Assembly (NCBI GenBank): GCA_027486345.1 | Contig: JAIXPH010000048.1 | Coordinates: 1-64,000 of the forward strand | Direction of reading: 5' to 3' | From: Paracoccaceae bacterium | GTDB lineage: Bacteria > Pseudomonadota > Alphaproteobacteria > Rhodobacterales > Rhodobacteraceae | Length of the DNA: 64,000 bases | Part shown: piece by piece, positions 17,514 through 25,604 of the stretch | How positions within the stretch are numbered: the stretch's first letter is position 1 | Layout: each line of letters begins with the position of its first letter | The notes under the pieces: generated by a model | Seen by the model: the letters and a program-made list of their open reading frames with translations, nothing else | Databases searched by the model: none | Told to the model about the DNA's origin: nothing | Translations under genes and position numbers: made by a program

Positions 17514-18289
17514 TGCCCCGTTTTGCCGCCAACCTGACCATGCTCTTCACCGAGGTGCCGCCTTTGGCCCGCGCCGATCTGGCACAAGAGGCAGGGTTTG
17601 ACGGCGTGGAGATCCTGTTCCCCTATGATCACCCCACCCGCGAATGGCGCACGGCACTGGGGCAGATGCCGCTCGCGCTGATCAACACGCCGCCGGGGGA
17701 TTGGGCGATGGGCGACCGCGGGCACGCCGCCGTGCCCGACGCGCAAGAGACGTTCCGCCAATCCTTCCTGCGCGCCGCCGATGTGGCAACACAACTGGGC
17801 GCGCAACGCATCCATGTGATGGCCGGTGTCGCGCGCGGGGAATTGGCCGAGGCGATCTACCGTGAAAACCTGGTCTGGGCACTGGAGCAGGCCCCCGAGG
17901 CCGTCTTGACCATCGAACCGCTCAATTCCGACGACATGCCGGGGTATTTCCTGAACGATTTCGACCAAGCGGCGCGGATCGTGGATGACATCGGCTCGCC
18001 GCGTTTGGGCCTGCAATTCGACCTGTGGCACGCCGCGCGCATCCATGGCGATGCCGATGGCGTCTGGGCGCGGCACCGCGACCGGGTGAACCACATCCAG
18101 ATTGCCGGATTTCCCAGCCGCAACGAACCGGGCGGCGGGGGATTTGACCTGACGGGTCTCTGCGCCACGCTGGACGAGGGTGACTGGCCCGGCTTTGTCG
18201 CGGCCGAATACATCCCCGCCCGGGCCACGGTGCATGGGCTTTTGTGGCTTCAGGTGCTCAAACGCCGCAGCCTGCCCATCGGGGCGTGA
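17513..18289 (+). CDS. hyi: Hydroxypyruvate isomerase family protein
   Basis: A 258-aa TIM-barrel protein of the xylose-isomerase-like family. It matches Hyi, which interconverts hydroxypyruvate and tartronate semialdehyde in glyoxylate metabolism. Family features are the start [20 protein letters not shown], the metal-ligand region [14 protein letters not shown], the segment [14 protein letters not shown] and the end segment [16 protein letters not shown]. The start overlaps the DUF1285 stop by one base. A glyoxylate role fits with the glc operon 8 kb away, but no direct link is shown. A more general sugar-isomerase label is the alternative. Confidence 0.85.
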   Translation: MPRFAANLTMLFTEVPPLARADLAQEAGFDGVEILFPYDHPTREWRTALGQMPLALINTPPGDWAMGDRGHAAVPDAQETFRQSFLRAADVATQLGAQRIHVMAGVARGELAEAIYRENLVWALEQAPEAVLTIEPLNSDDMPGYFLNDFDQAARIVDDIGSPRLGLQFDLWHAARIHGDADGVWARHRDRVNHIQIAGFPSRNEPGGGGFDLTGLCATLDEGDWPGFVAAEYIPARATVHGLLWLQVLKRRSLPIGA

Positions 18290-18360
18290 GCGTCCCCTGC
18301 GCCACCTTGCCCCCGCCGCCCGTGCCGCTAGAATGGCGCGAAACGTCAAAGGACTGCGCC

Positions 18361-18546
18361 ATGACCATCGAAGCCCCCGAAACCCAGGTCGTCACCACTT
18401 GGAAAGTCGCCTGTGATGGCGGCGAAGGCGCGCTTGGCCATCCGCGTGTGTGGTTGTCGATCCCGCAGGACACCGGCTTTGTCGAATGCGGATATTGCGA
18501 CAAGAAATATGTGATCGACCGCGACCACGCCCACGACGATCACTGA
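18361..18546 (+). CDS. Small CHCC zinc-finger protein
   Basis: A 61-aa protein of the zf-CHCC family, related to the zinc-binding NDUFS6 accessory subunit of complex I. The pattern Cys...His ([12 protein letters not shown]) followed by CGYCDKKYV gives the CHCC ligand set. The ATG at 18361 gives a compact protein that begins directly before the domain. In alphaproteobacteria this gene stands alone. A role in complex I assembly is plausible from homology but not shown by context. Confidence 0.88.
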   Translation: MTIEAPETQVVTTWKVACDGGEGALGHPRVWLSIPQDTGFVECGYCDKKYVIDRDHAHDDH

Positions 18547-18624
18547 CCGTCCCGTCCTCCCTGCGCGAAGGCTGCCATTGCCGCGCTGCAGCAAGATTGG
18601 AACCTTATGCAGTTGAACGCCTTG

Positions 18625-18649
18625 TGCTGCGTAATTCGCAATCGCAGCA
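18625..18649. promoter_or_regulatory. Dyad near the start of the phasin-like gene
   Basis: TGCTGCG (18625-18631) and CGCAGCA (18643-18649) form a 7-bp inverted repeat 11 nt apart, ending 11 nt before the ATG. Known PhaR sites have TGC-rich half-sites with a much shorter spacer, so this is only suggestive. It could also be a short RNA hairpin over the translation start. Confidence 0.25.
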
Positions 18650-18660
18650 TGAGGCAGAAG

Positions 18661-19161
18661 ATGACCACGTCCGACCTGACCCCCGCCCTCTGGTCCCAGA
18701 GCCGCGCCCCGGCAGACACGTCCCCTGAGACAGCGGTCCATGGGATCGCCAGCCTGTTTGATTGGGGGCGCACCCTGACCGAGGCTATGACGCTGGCGCA
18801 AGAGCAGGGCTTGGCCTTCCTGCGCCGCAAGCAGGAGCGCGATGTCGAATTCATGGGCGCTTTGGCCTCGGCGCAGAATCCGATAACGGCGATGGGCACG
18901 GTGCTGGATTACCTGCACGCCAGCCTGACCGACATGATGACCGAAAGCACCCGGCGCGTGCTGGACCTGCCACAGATGGCCCCCCCGGCCCCAATGGCAG
19001 AGATGCCCCGCACCGATGCCGTTGAGACCGAACAGACGGGACACTTGGCGGGCCCCTTGTCGCCCATCCCCGGCCCGCCCGACTCGGCCCCCGACGCAGC
19101 CTCTGCCTCGTCCGCCCGCGCCGCAGCCTTCGGCGCGAAATCCCGCAGCACCCCGATCTGA
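18661..19161 (+). CDS. Phasin-like protein with Pro/Ala-rich tail
   Basis: A 166-aa, helix-rich protein. Residues about 20-95 are amphipathic helices (LFDWGRTLTEAMTLAQEQG, RRKQERDVEFMGALAS) like those of phasins, which coat polyhydroxyalkanoate granules. The last 60 residues are low-complexity Pro/Ala/Ser. The ATG at 18661 follows GAGGCAGAAG. The next gene is a second phasin-like protein, which supports the call. The family assignment is by pattern rather than a diagnostic motif. The alternative is an unrelated coiled-coil protein. Confidence 0.6.
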   Translation: MTTSDLTPALWSQSRAPADTSPETAVHGIASLFDWGRTLTEAMTLAQEQGLAFLRRKQERDVEFMGALASAQNPITAMGTVLDYLHASLTDMMTESTRRVLDLPQMAPPAPMAEMPRTDAVETEQTGHLAGPLSPIPGPPDSAPDAASASSARAAAFGAKSRSTPI

Positions 19162-19186
19162 CCCTTGCTCTGCGAGTCAGGACAGG

Positions 19187-19210
19187 CCCCCGCCATACGG
19201 CGGGCGGGGG
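19187..19210 (+). terminator. Hairpin after the first phasin-like gene
   Basis: CCCCCGCC (19187-19194) pairs with GGCGGGGG (19203-19210). No T-run follows, so this may be an attenuator between the two phasin-like genes rather than a full terminator. Confidence 0.45.
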
Positions 19211-19291
19211 TCTCGCCCTCGAATTGACACGGATCAAGGCGGGCCGCGCCCGGTCTGATGCAGGATGGTCCTCAGGGAAACGGAGTGTGCG

Positions 19292-19621
19292 ATGATGACC
19301 AAACAAACGACCGATCTGCACCACGCACTGATCGGGGGACAGGCGCGAATCGTCTCGGCCAATCTGACCCAGACGATCGAGGCGCTGGATTTCCTGAAGC
19401 GCCGCTTTGAACGGGATCGGCAGATGATGACCGATCTGTCGCAAGCGCCGGACTCGGCGGCCGCCGTTGCGGTCCTGACGGCCTTCTACCAGCGCAGCCT
19501 GTCGGATTACGTGGCCGAGGCCGCCCGCCTGTCCAGCTTGGTCGCAGCGACCGCGGAACAGGTCGGCGCAGGGGTGCAGGATGAATTCACCGCGCTGATG
19601 GGCGGCACGCCGCGCCACTGA
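19292..19621 (+). CDS. Phasin-family-like small protein
   Basis: A 109-aa helical protein. The pattern FLKRRFERDRQMMTDLSQA ... FYQRSLSDYVAEAARLSSLV is typical of short phasins associated with polyhydroxyalkanoate granules. The start ATGATG at 19292 follows GGAG by six bases. It is followed by a strong terminator. No PHA synthase or depolymerase genes are in the window, so a granule role is inferred from sequence only. Confidence 0.65.
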   Translation: MMTKQTTDLHHALIGGQARIVSANLTQTIEALDFLKRRFERDRQMMTDLSQAPDSAAAVAVLTAFYQRSLSDYVAEAARLSSLVAATAEQVGAGVQDEFTALMGGTPRH

Positions 19622-19627
19622 AACGCC

Positions 19628-19661
19628 GCCCGGGCCCATGCGCCCGTGCCCCGGGCTTTTT
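19628..19661 (+). terminator. Rho-independent terminator after the second phasin-like gene
   Basis: GCCCGGG (19628-19634) pairs with CCCGGGC (19650-19656) and is directly followed by TTTTT (19657-19661). It sits just after the stop at 19621 and separates the phasin genes from polA. Confidence 0.75.
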
Positions 19662-19731
19662 GTCCTTTGCCCCGTTTTGCATCGCGCCCCGTCATGCGAT
19701 ACCGTCACCCGGAACGCACGGGGGAACGACC

Positions 19732-22572
19732 ATGACATTCGGCAAGGGCTGCCATTTGCATCTGATTGACGGCTCGGCCTATATCTTCCGCGCCTACCAC
19801 GCGCTGCCACCGCTGACGCGCAAATCGGATGGCCTGCCGGTGGGCGCGGTCGCCGGGTTTTGCAACATGCTCTTCCGCTATATCGAAGGCAACAAGGGCC
19901 CCGATGCCCCGAATGGTGCCCCCACACATGTGGCAGTGATCTTTGACCATTCGTCGCACACCTTCCGCAACACGCTTTACCCCCTCTACAAGGCCAACCG
20001 CCCCGAATTGCCCGAAGACCTGCGCCCACAATTCCCCCTGACGCGCGAAGCCACCCGCGCCTTCAACATCGCCTGCATCGAAACCGAGGGGTATGAGGCC
20101 GACGACATCATTGCCACCCTGACCCGCCACGCGGTCGAGGCGGGGGGCGATGTCACCATCATCTCGTCCGACAAAGACCTGATGCAACTGGTCGGCCCCG
20201 GCGTGATGATGTTCGACCCGATGAAGAACCGCGCCATCGGCCCGGATGAGGTGGTCGAAAAGTTCGGTGTCGGACCGGAACGCGTGGTCGATGTGCAAGC
20301 CTTGGCGGGGGATTCGGTGGACAACGTCCCCGGTGCGCCGGGGATCGGCATCAAGACGGCGGCCCTGTTGATCCAAGAATTCGGCGATCTGGAAACGCTT
20401 TTGGCCCGCGCGGGGGAAATCAAGCAACCCAAGCGGCGCGAGACCTTGATCGACAATGCCGAACAGATCCGCATTTCCAAGGCCTTGGTCACGCTGAAAA
20501 ACGACACCCCGCTGACCGAAACTCTCGACGATCTTGAGGTCCGAGTGCCCGAGGCCGAGGCGATTGTTGGCTTTCTGAACCGCATGGAATTCCGCACCCT
20601 GACCCGCCGCGTGGCCGACAGCCTGAAGGTTGAAGCCCCCGCGCCTTTGTCCGCCGACCGGGGCACGGTGATCCCCGAAACGCCGCAAGCGCCCGAAGCT
20701 CCGCCCCTGCCCTTCGATTACGACCGCTACGAGTCGGTGCAAACGTCTGCCCAGCTTGACGCATGGGTTGCCCGCATCCGCGACCGCGGCTTGGTTGCGG
20801 TGGATACCGAAACCACCAGTCTGGATGAAATGCGCGCCGAACTGGTGGGGATATCGCTGTCCACCGAACCGGGACTGGCCTGCTATATCCCGATCCTGCA
20901 TCGCAGCGGGTCGGATGACCTGTTCGGCTCTGCCCAACTCGCCGAAGGGCAACTGCCGCTGGCGGATGTCTTGGCCGCGCTAAAGCCGGTGCTGGAAGAT
21001 GCGTCGATCCTGAAAATCGGCCAGAACATGAAATATGACTGGAAGATTTTCGCCCGCCACGGCGTCGAAATCGCGCCCTTCGATGACACGATGCTGCTCT
21101 CCTATGCCCAACACGCGGGTCTGCACAATCACGGCATGGACACGCTGTCGGACACCTACCTTGGCCATATGCCGATCCCGATCAAATCGCTGCTGGGGTC
21201 GGGCAAGTCGCAAGTGACCTTTGACCGCGTCCCGATGGCCGAGGCGGTGAAGTATGCCGCCGAAGATGCCGACATCACCCTGCGCCTGTGGCAGCGGTTC
21301 AAGCCGCACCTCCACCGTGCCCGCGTGACGACCGTCTATGAGACGCTTGAACGCCCGCTGGTGCCGGTGCTGGCGCGGATGGAAATGGCGGGCATCCAAG
21401 TCGACCGCGATACCCTGTCACGCATGTCCAACGCCTTCGCCCAAAAAATGGCGGGGCTGGAGGATGAGATTCAGGAAGTCGCGGGCGGTGCGTTCAACGT
21501 CGGCTCCCCCAAGCAATTGGGAGAGGTGCTCTTTGACCGTCTGGGCGTGCCGGGGGGCGAAAAGGGCAAGACTGGGGCCTATGCCACCGGGGCCGATATT
21601 CTTGAGGACATTACCACGCTGGAAGACAGCCACCCGCAGGGCGCGCGACTGGCGGCGCGGGTACTGGATTGGCGGCAAATCTCAAAGCTGAAATCCACCT
21701 ATACCGACGCGCTGCAAGACCACATCAACCCCGAAACGGGCCGGGTGCATACCTCCTACTCCATCGCCGGGGCGATCACCGGACGCCTCGCCTCGACCGA
21801 TCCGAACCTGCAAAACATCCCCGTGCGTTCGGAAGATGGGCGGCGTATTCGCGAGGCCTTCGTGGCCCCCAAAGGCCGCGTTCTGGTCAGCCTTGACTAC
21901 AGCCAGATCGAATTGCGCATCCTCGCCCACATTGCCGATATCCCCGAACTGCAACAGGCCTTCCGCGACGGTTTGGACATCCACGCCCTGACCGCGTCGG
22001 AGATGTTCAACGTGCCGCTGGATCAGATGACCTCCGACATCCGCCGCAAGGCCAAGGCGATCAACTTTGGCGTGATCTATGGCATTTCCGGCTTTGGCCT
22101 TGCCCGCAACCTGCGCATCCCGCGGGCCGAGGCGCAGGGCTTCATCGACCGCTACTTCGAACGCTTCCCCGGCATCCGGGGCTATATGGATCGCACGGTG
22201 AAAGAGGCCCAAGCGCAGGGCTTTGTCACCACCCTGTTCGGGCGGCGCATCAACACGCCCGACATCAACGCCAAAGGCCCGACCGCCGGTTTCGCCAAAC
22301 GCGCCGCGATCAACGCCCCGATCCAAGGCACCGCCGCCGATGTGATCCGCCGCGCGATGATCCGCATGCCCGCCGCCATCGCCGACCTGCCCGCCACCAT
22401 GCTGTTGCAGGTGCATGATGAATTGCTGTTCGAGGTGGACGAAGACGCCGCCAGCACCCTTGCCGCCCGCGCGAAAGCCGTGATGGAAGGGGCATCGCAT
22501 CCGGCGGTGGATTTCAAGGTGCCCTTGACGGTTGAGGCTGGCCAAGGCCGCACCTGGGCGGAGGCGCATTGA
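19732..22572 (+). CDS. polA: DNA polymerase I
   Basis: A 946-aa three-domain repair and Okazaki-processing polymerase. The 5' nuclease domain spans residues about 1-300 (LIDGSAYIFRAYHALPP, ISSDKDLMQLV, GDSVDNVPGAPGIG). The 3'-5' exonuclease retains its acidic residues (AVDTETTSLDEM), so proofreading is likely active. The polymerase domain has motif A LDYSQIELRILAHIAD, motif B RRKAKAINFGVIYGISG and motif C VHDELLFEV. The ATG at 19732 follows GGGGGAACGACC. Its stop overlaps the next start as TGATG, tying it to the YdeI-type genes. Confidence 0.98.
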   Translation: MTFGKGCHLHLIDGSAYIFRAYHALPPLTRKSDGLPVGAVAGFCNMLFRYIEGNKGPDAPNGAPTHVAVIFDHSSHTFRNTLYPLYKANRPELPEDLRPQFPLTREATRAFNIACIETEGYEADDIIATLTRHAVEAGGDVTIISSDKDLMQLVGPGVMMFDPMKNRAIGPDEVVEKFGVGPERVVDVQALAGDSVDNVPGAPGIGIKTAALLIQEFGDLETLLARAGEIKQPKRRETLIDNAEQIRISKALVTLKNDTPLTETLDDLEVRVPEAEAIVGFLNRMEFRTLTRRVADSLKVEAPAPLSADRGTVIPETPQAPEAPPLPFDYDRYESVQTSAQLDAWVARIRDRGLVAVDTETTSLDEMRAELVGISLSTEPGLACYIPILHRSGSDDLFGSAQLAEGQLPLADVLAALKPVLEDASILKIGQNMKYDWKIFARHGVEIAPFDDTMLLSYAQHAGLHNHGMDTLSDTYLGHMPIPIKSLLGSGKSQVTFDRVPMAEAVKYAAEDADITLRLWQRFKPHLHRARVTTVYETLERPLVPVLARMEMAGIQVDRDTLSRMSNAFAQKMAGLEDEIQEVAGGAFNVGSPKQLGEVLFDRLGVPGGEKGKTGAYATGADILEDITTLEDSHPQGARLAARVLDWRQISKLKSTYTDALQDHINPETGRVHTSYSIAGAITGRLASTDPNLQNIPVRSEDGRRIREAFVAPKGRVLVSLDYSQIELRILAHIADIPELQQAFRDGLDIHALTASEMFNVPLDQMTSDIRRKAKAINFGVIYGISGFGLARNLRIPRAEAQGFIDRYFERFPGIRGYMDRTVKEAQAQGFVTTLFGRRINTPDINAKGPTAGFAKRAAINAPIQGTAADVIRRAMIRMPAAIADLPATMLLQVHDELLFEVDEDAASTLAARAKAVMEGASHPAVDFKVPLTVEAGQGRTWAEAH

Positions 22573-23156
22573 TGCTGCGCGTCCCCCACCCCCGCCCGAT
22601 GAACTTTGCCAACCCCGACGAGTGGCACGATTGGCTGGAAATGCGCCACGCCACCACGACCGAGGCGTGGTTGCGGCTGGCCAAGAAAAAGACGGGCATC
22701 CCGTCCATCGATTGGGAACAGGCGGTGGAAGAGGCGCTGGTCTGGGGCTGGATCGACGGCACCAAGAAAACCGAAAGCGAAACGCATTGGCTGCAACGCT
22801 TTACCCCTCGTGCCCGCAACAGCGTCTGGTCGGAAAAGAACCGCGCCACGGCGGAACGTCTGATCGCGGGCGGGTGGATGCAGGAACCCGGTCTGGCTGA
22901 AGTGGAACGCGCCAAGGCCGATGGCCGCTGGGACGCCGCCTATGCCGGATCAAAAACCGCCGAACTGCCGGCCGATTTTCTGGAAGCCCTCGCCTTGGCC
23001 CCGCAATCGGCGCGCAACACGCTGGCGGGCTATGACGCCAAGAACCGCTACGCGATCTACTACCGCCTGACGACGGCCAAGCGCCCCGAAACCCGCGCCA
23101 AGCGCATCGCCGATTTTCTGGCGATGCTGGAGCGTGGGGAACGGCTGCACCCATGA
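22572..23156 (+). CDS. YdeI/OmpD-associated (OmdA) family protein, 1
   Basis: A 194-aa protein of the YdeI/OmdA family. It contains EWHDWLEMRHATTTEAWLRL, the conserved ALVWGWIDGTKK, RFTPRARNSVWSEKN and the C-terminal basic OmdA tail KRPETRAKRIADFLAMLE. Members are linked to bacteriocin or peptide tolerance in some species, but the biochemistry is unknown. The start overlaps the polA stop by one base, and its own stop overlaps the YjbR gene. A distant paralogue lies 340 nt downstream (23500). Confidence 0.85.
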   Translation: MLRVPHPRPMNFANPDEWHDWLEMRHATTTEAWLRLAKKKTGIPSIDWEQAVEEALVWGWIDGTKKTESETHWLQRFTPRARNSVWSEKNRATAERLIAGGWMQEPGLAEVERAKADGRWDAAYAGSKTAELPADFLEALALAPQSARNTLAGYDAKNRYAIYYRLTTAKRPETRAKRIADFLAMLERGERLHP

Positions 23157-23503
23157 TCGAAACCTGGCCCCAATTGCGCGATTTCGCCTTGGGGCTGGGC
23201 CTGCCGCAGATCACCCTTGCCCGTCCCTGGGGGCATGAGGCGCTGAAGGCGCATGGCAAGATGTGGTGCTATTGGTCTGCCTATGAGGATGCCGCCGTCT
23301 TCAAGGCTGACCGCGACGAACGCGAGATGCTGATGCAGGCCGACCCCGAGACATTCTTTCTACATCCCCATTACGCGGCCCACGCGCTGGTTCTGGTGCG
23401 TGCCGGGCGGATCGATCCTGACTGGGCCCGCGCCCGCCTGATCCGCCAATGGCGCGACGCGGCCCCGAAACGCTGGCTGAAAGCGTGGGACGCCGGGCAA
23501 TGA
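23153..23503 (+). CDS. MmcQ/YjbR family protein
   Basis: A 116-aa protein with the CyaY-like YjbR fold. Features are the start MIETWPQLRDFALGLGLP, PWGHEALKAHGKMWCYW and the end LIRQWRDAAPKRWLKAW. Some members bind DNA, but function is mostly unknown. It overlaps both neighbours by 4 nt, so it is made together with the two YdeI/OmdA proteins. Confidence 0.87.
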   Translation: MIETWPQLRDFALGLGLPQITLARPWGHEALKAHGKMWCYWSAYEDAAVFKADRDEREMLMQADPETFFLHPHYAAHALVLVRAGRIDPDWARARLIRQWRDAAPKRWLKAWDAGQ

Positions 23504-24075
23504 CGGACCTGCCGCTTTTGACCATCCGCTCGCGCGCGGACCTGCGGGCTTGGCTGGCCGAACACCACGCCACAGCGCCCAGCCAATGGCTGGCGACCTT
23601 CAAGCGGCATCACCCGGACTATCTGGCCTATGAGCCGATGGTGCAGGAGTTGCTGTGTTGGGGCTGGATCGACAGCCGCACGATGGCCGTGGATGCGGAC
23701 CGCTCCGCCATCCTGATCGCGCGACGCAATCCGCGCTCGGCGTGGTCGGCGCTCAACAAGGCCCATGTTGCCGCTGCCCGCGCCGATGGCAGTATGACCC
23801 CGGCGGGCGAGGCGTTGATTGCGGCGGCGATGGCCAATGGCATGTGGGCTTTCCTTGACGATGTCGAACGTCTGGAAGTGCCGCCCGACCTTGCCGCCGC
23901 CCTGACCCAGACCGGAACCACCCCGCAATGGGAGGCCTTCCCGCGCAGCGTCAAACGCGGGCCGCTGGAGTGGATCAAGACCGCCAAGGGGGCCGAGACC
24001 CGCGCCAAGCGCATTGCCGATGTGACCGGCTCTGCCGCGCAAGGCCTGCGCCCTTCACCGTTTCGCAGAGGCTGA
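23500..24075 (+). CDS. YdeI/OmdA family protein, 2
   Basis: A 191-aa paralogue of the gene at 22572. Shared motifs are LLCWGWIDSRTMAVDADR, RRNPRSAWSALNKAHV and the C-terminal AKGAETRAKRIADV. I choose ATG 23500, which overlaps the YjbR stop as ATGA, rather than the in-frame start at 23449, which lies inside that gene. It probably acts on the same, unknown target as its paralogue. Confidence 0.85.
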   Translation: MTDLPLLTIRSRADLRAWLAEHHATAPSQWLATFKRHHPDYLAYEPMVQELLCWGWIDSRTMAVDADRSAILIARRNPRSAWSALNKAHVAAARADGSMTPAGEALIAAAMANGMWAFLDDVERLEVPPDLAAALTQTGTTPQWEAFPRSVKRGPLEWIKTAKGAETRAKRIADVTGSAAQGLRPSPFRRG

Positions 24076-24076
24076 G

Positions 24077-24697
24077 ATGATCACCGACCCCACCGAGTAT
24101 TTCGCCAAAGGCTGCGGCCGCTGCGACCACTTTGCCACGCCGCACTGTTCCACGCGGCAATGGCTGGCGGGCCTGCTGGCGTTGCGACAGATCGCGCTGG
24201 CCATGGGCCTGACCGAAACCGCGAAATGGGGGCACCCTTGCTACATGCACGCAGGCCGCAACATCTGCATCATCGGCGCGTTTCGGGGGGATTTCCGCCT
24301 GAGCTTCATGAACGCCGCGTTGCTGTCAGACCCGGAGGGCGTGCTGGAACGGCAGGGGGCCAATACCCAGCACGCCGATTGCCTGCGCTTCACCGACCCC
24401 GCCGCCGTCACGCCACTGGAACCCGCCATCCGCGCCCTGATGGCGCAGGCCATGCGCCATGCCGAGGCAGGCACCCTGCCCCCCAAGGTGCAAACCGACC
24501 TGACCCTGCCTGATGAATTGATCGAGGCGCTGGACGCCGATCCCGATCTGGCCGAGGCGTTTCATGCGCTGACACCCGGACGGCAAAGGTCATGGGCGCT
24601 GCACCTGACCAGCAGTGCTAACCCTGCCACACGACGCAGCCGCATCGGAAAGGGCCGTGCCAAGATCATCGCAGGCAAAGGCGCGACGGAACGCTAA
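24077..24697 (+). CDS. YdeI-family protein (DUF1801 + OmdA-like)
   Basis: A 206-aa protein. The N-terminal DUF1801-like domain has AKWGHPCYMHAGRNICIIG and FRGDFRLSFMNAALL. The C-terminal OmdA-like domain has LPDELIEALDADPDLAEAF, LTPGRQRSWALHL and SSANPATRRSRIGK. It starts 2 nt after the previous stop, with GAGGCTGAG upstream. It closes a run of four co-oriented YdeI/YjbR-type genes and is convergent with the DUF1203 gene. Confidence 0.87.
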   Translation: MITDPTEYFAKGCGRCDHFATPHCSTRQWLAGLLALRQIALAMGLTETAKWGHPCYMHAGRNICIIGAFRGDFRLSFMNAALLSDPEGVLERQGANTQHADCLRFTDPAAVTPLEPAIRALMAQAMRHAEAGTLPPKVQTDLTLPDELIEALDADPDLAEAFHALTPGRQRSWALHLTSSANPATRRSRIGKGRAKIIAGKGATER

Positions 24698-25152
24698 GCC
24701 CTGTCGATCCTGACCTGAAAGCAATTGTTCCGCGCCGACCGCACATGGCAATAGGCCACGCGCGGGTCGGCAAAACGCGCCGCCGCCTCTGCCGCGATCT
24801 GCCCCACGGCAACCACAGCCCCCGTGCCGTAGACAATCCGATCCTCAGCCGAATAGCCGCGCAGGATGTAGGTGGGACTGGAGAGGATCTCCGGGGTTTC
24901 CGCCCCTCCGCCTGCGTCACAGGGATCGGCACACAGGAAGATCGGCCCCGTCTCGGCATAGGGTTGCAACGCAGGAAAGGGGCGGTGGGCAAGGATCAGC
25001 ATCCCCGCCCCCGCCGGGATCATCGCCAGGCAATGGCGGCAAGGGTTGCCCTCGCCATCGCTGACCGCGCGTTCGGGCGGCAGGGCATAGGCATCAAGAC
25101 CGCCCGCCTGATAGTGGCGGACAAGGTCAGTCGGGATCGGGACAAAGCGCAT
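24694..25152 (-). CDS. DUF1203 domain protein
   Basis: A 152-aa protein of unknown function. The DUF1203 pattern is clear: PCRHCLAMIPAGAGMLILAH, RPFPALQPYAETGPIFLCAD, the ILRGYSAEDRIVYGTG segment and the end RSARNNCFQVRIDR. Conserved Cys/His residues (CRHC) suggest possible metal binding. The ATG at 25152 gives the family length. It is the third gene of a minus-strand run with the HIT protein and the glycosyltransferase. Confidence 0.88.
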   Translation of the reverse strand: MRFVPIPTDLVRHYQAGGLDAYALPPERAVSDGEGNPCRHCLAMIPAGAGMLILAHRPFPALQPYAETGPIFLCADPCDAGGGAETPEILSSPTYILRGYSAEDRIVYGTGAVVAVGQIAAEAAARFADPRVAYCHVRSARNNCFQVRIDRA

Positions 25153-25219
25153 CGAAGCCTCCTGTAAGGTGGCCGATCTTCTCAGGCCCAGATCACTGCG
25201 ACGACCCGATCCTTGCGCA

Positions 25220-25600
25220 TTAGGCGCGCTCCACCATCCGGCCCAAGGGACGCCCGCCCAGAAGATGCAGGTGGTAATGCGGAACTTCCTGCCCGCCATG
25301 CCCGCCCGCATTGGTGATGGCGCGGTAGCCCGGTCCGCCAGACCCGATCGACAGCCCCAGATCCGCACAAATCTGAGCGCAGGTGCGGTGGAAATCGACC
25401 AATTCCTCGGCGCTGGCCTCTGCCGCGAAATGGTCAAAGGTGACATAGGCCCCCTTCGGGATCACCAGCACATGCACGGGTGCTTGCGGGGCGATGTCAT
25501 GGAAGGCCAGCGTATGGGCCGTTTCCACCACCGTCTTGTTCGGAATCTCCCCCCGCAGGATGCGGGCGAAGATGTTGTTGGGGTCATATGCATGGGCCAT
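25220..25600 (-). CDS. HIT-family nucleotide-binding protein (HinT-like)
   Basis: A 126-aa histidine-triad protein, likely a purine nucleoside phosphoramidase. The features are YDPNNIFARILRGEIPNK, VLVIPKGAYVTF and the triad HYHLHLLGGRPLG near residues 108-120. The ATG at 25600 starts four bases after the stop of the glycosyltransferase gene. The length is standard for the family. Confidence 0.93.
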   Translation of the reverse strand: MAHAYDPNNIFARILRGEIPNKTVVETAHTLAFHDIAPQAPVHVLVIPKGAYVTFDHFAAEASAEELVDFHRTCAQICADLGLSIGSGGPGYRAITNAGGHGGQEVPHYHLHLLGGRPLGRMVERA

Positions 25601-25604
25601 GGCG

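Noticed and set aside
18625-18649. PhaR operator before the phasin-like gene
   Set aside because: The half-sites are TGC-rich, but the 11-nt spacer does not match the short spacing of known PhaR sites. It is kept only as a weak dyad.
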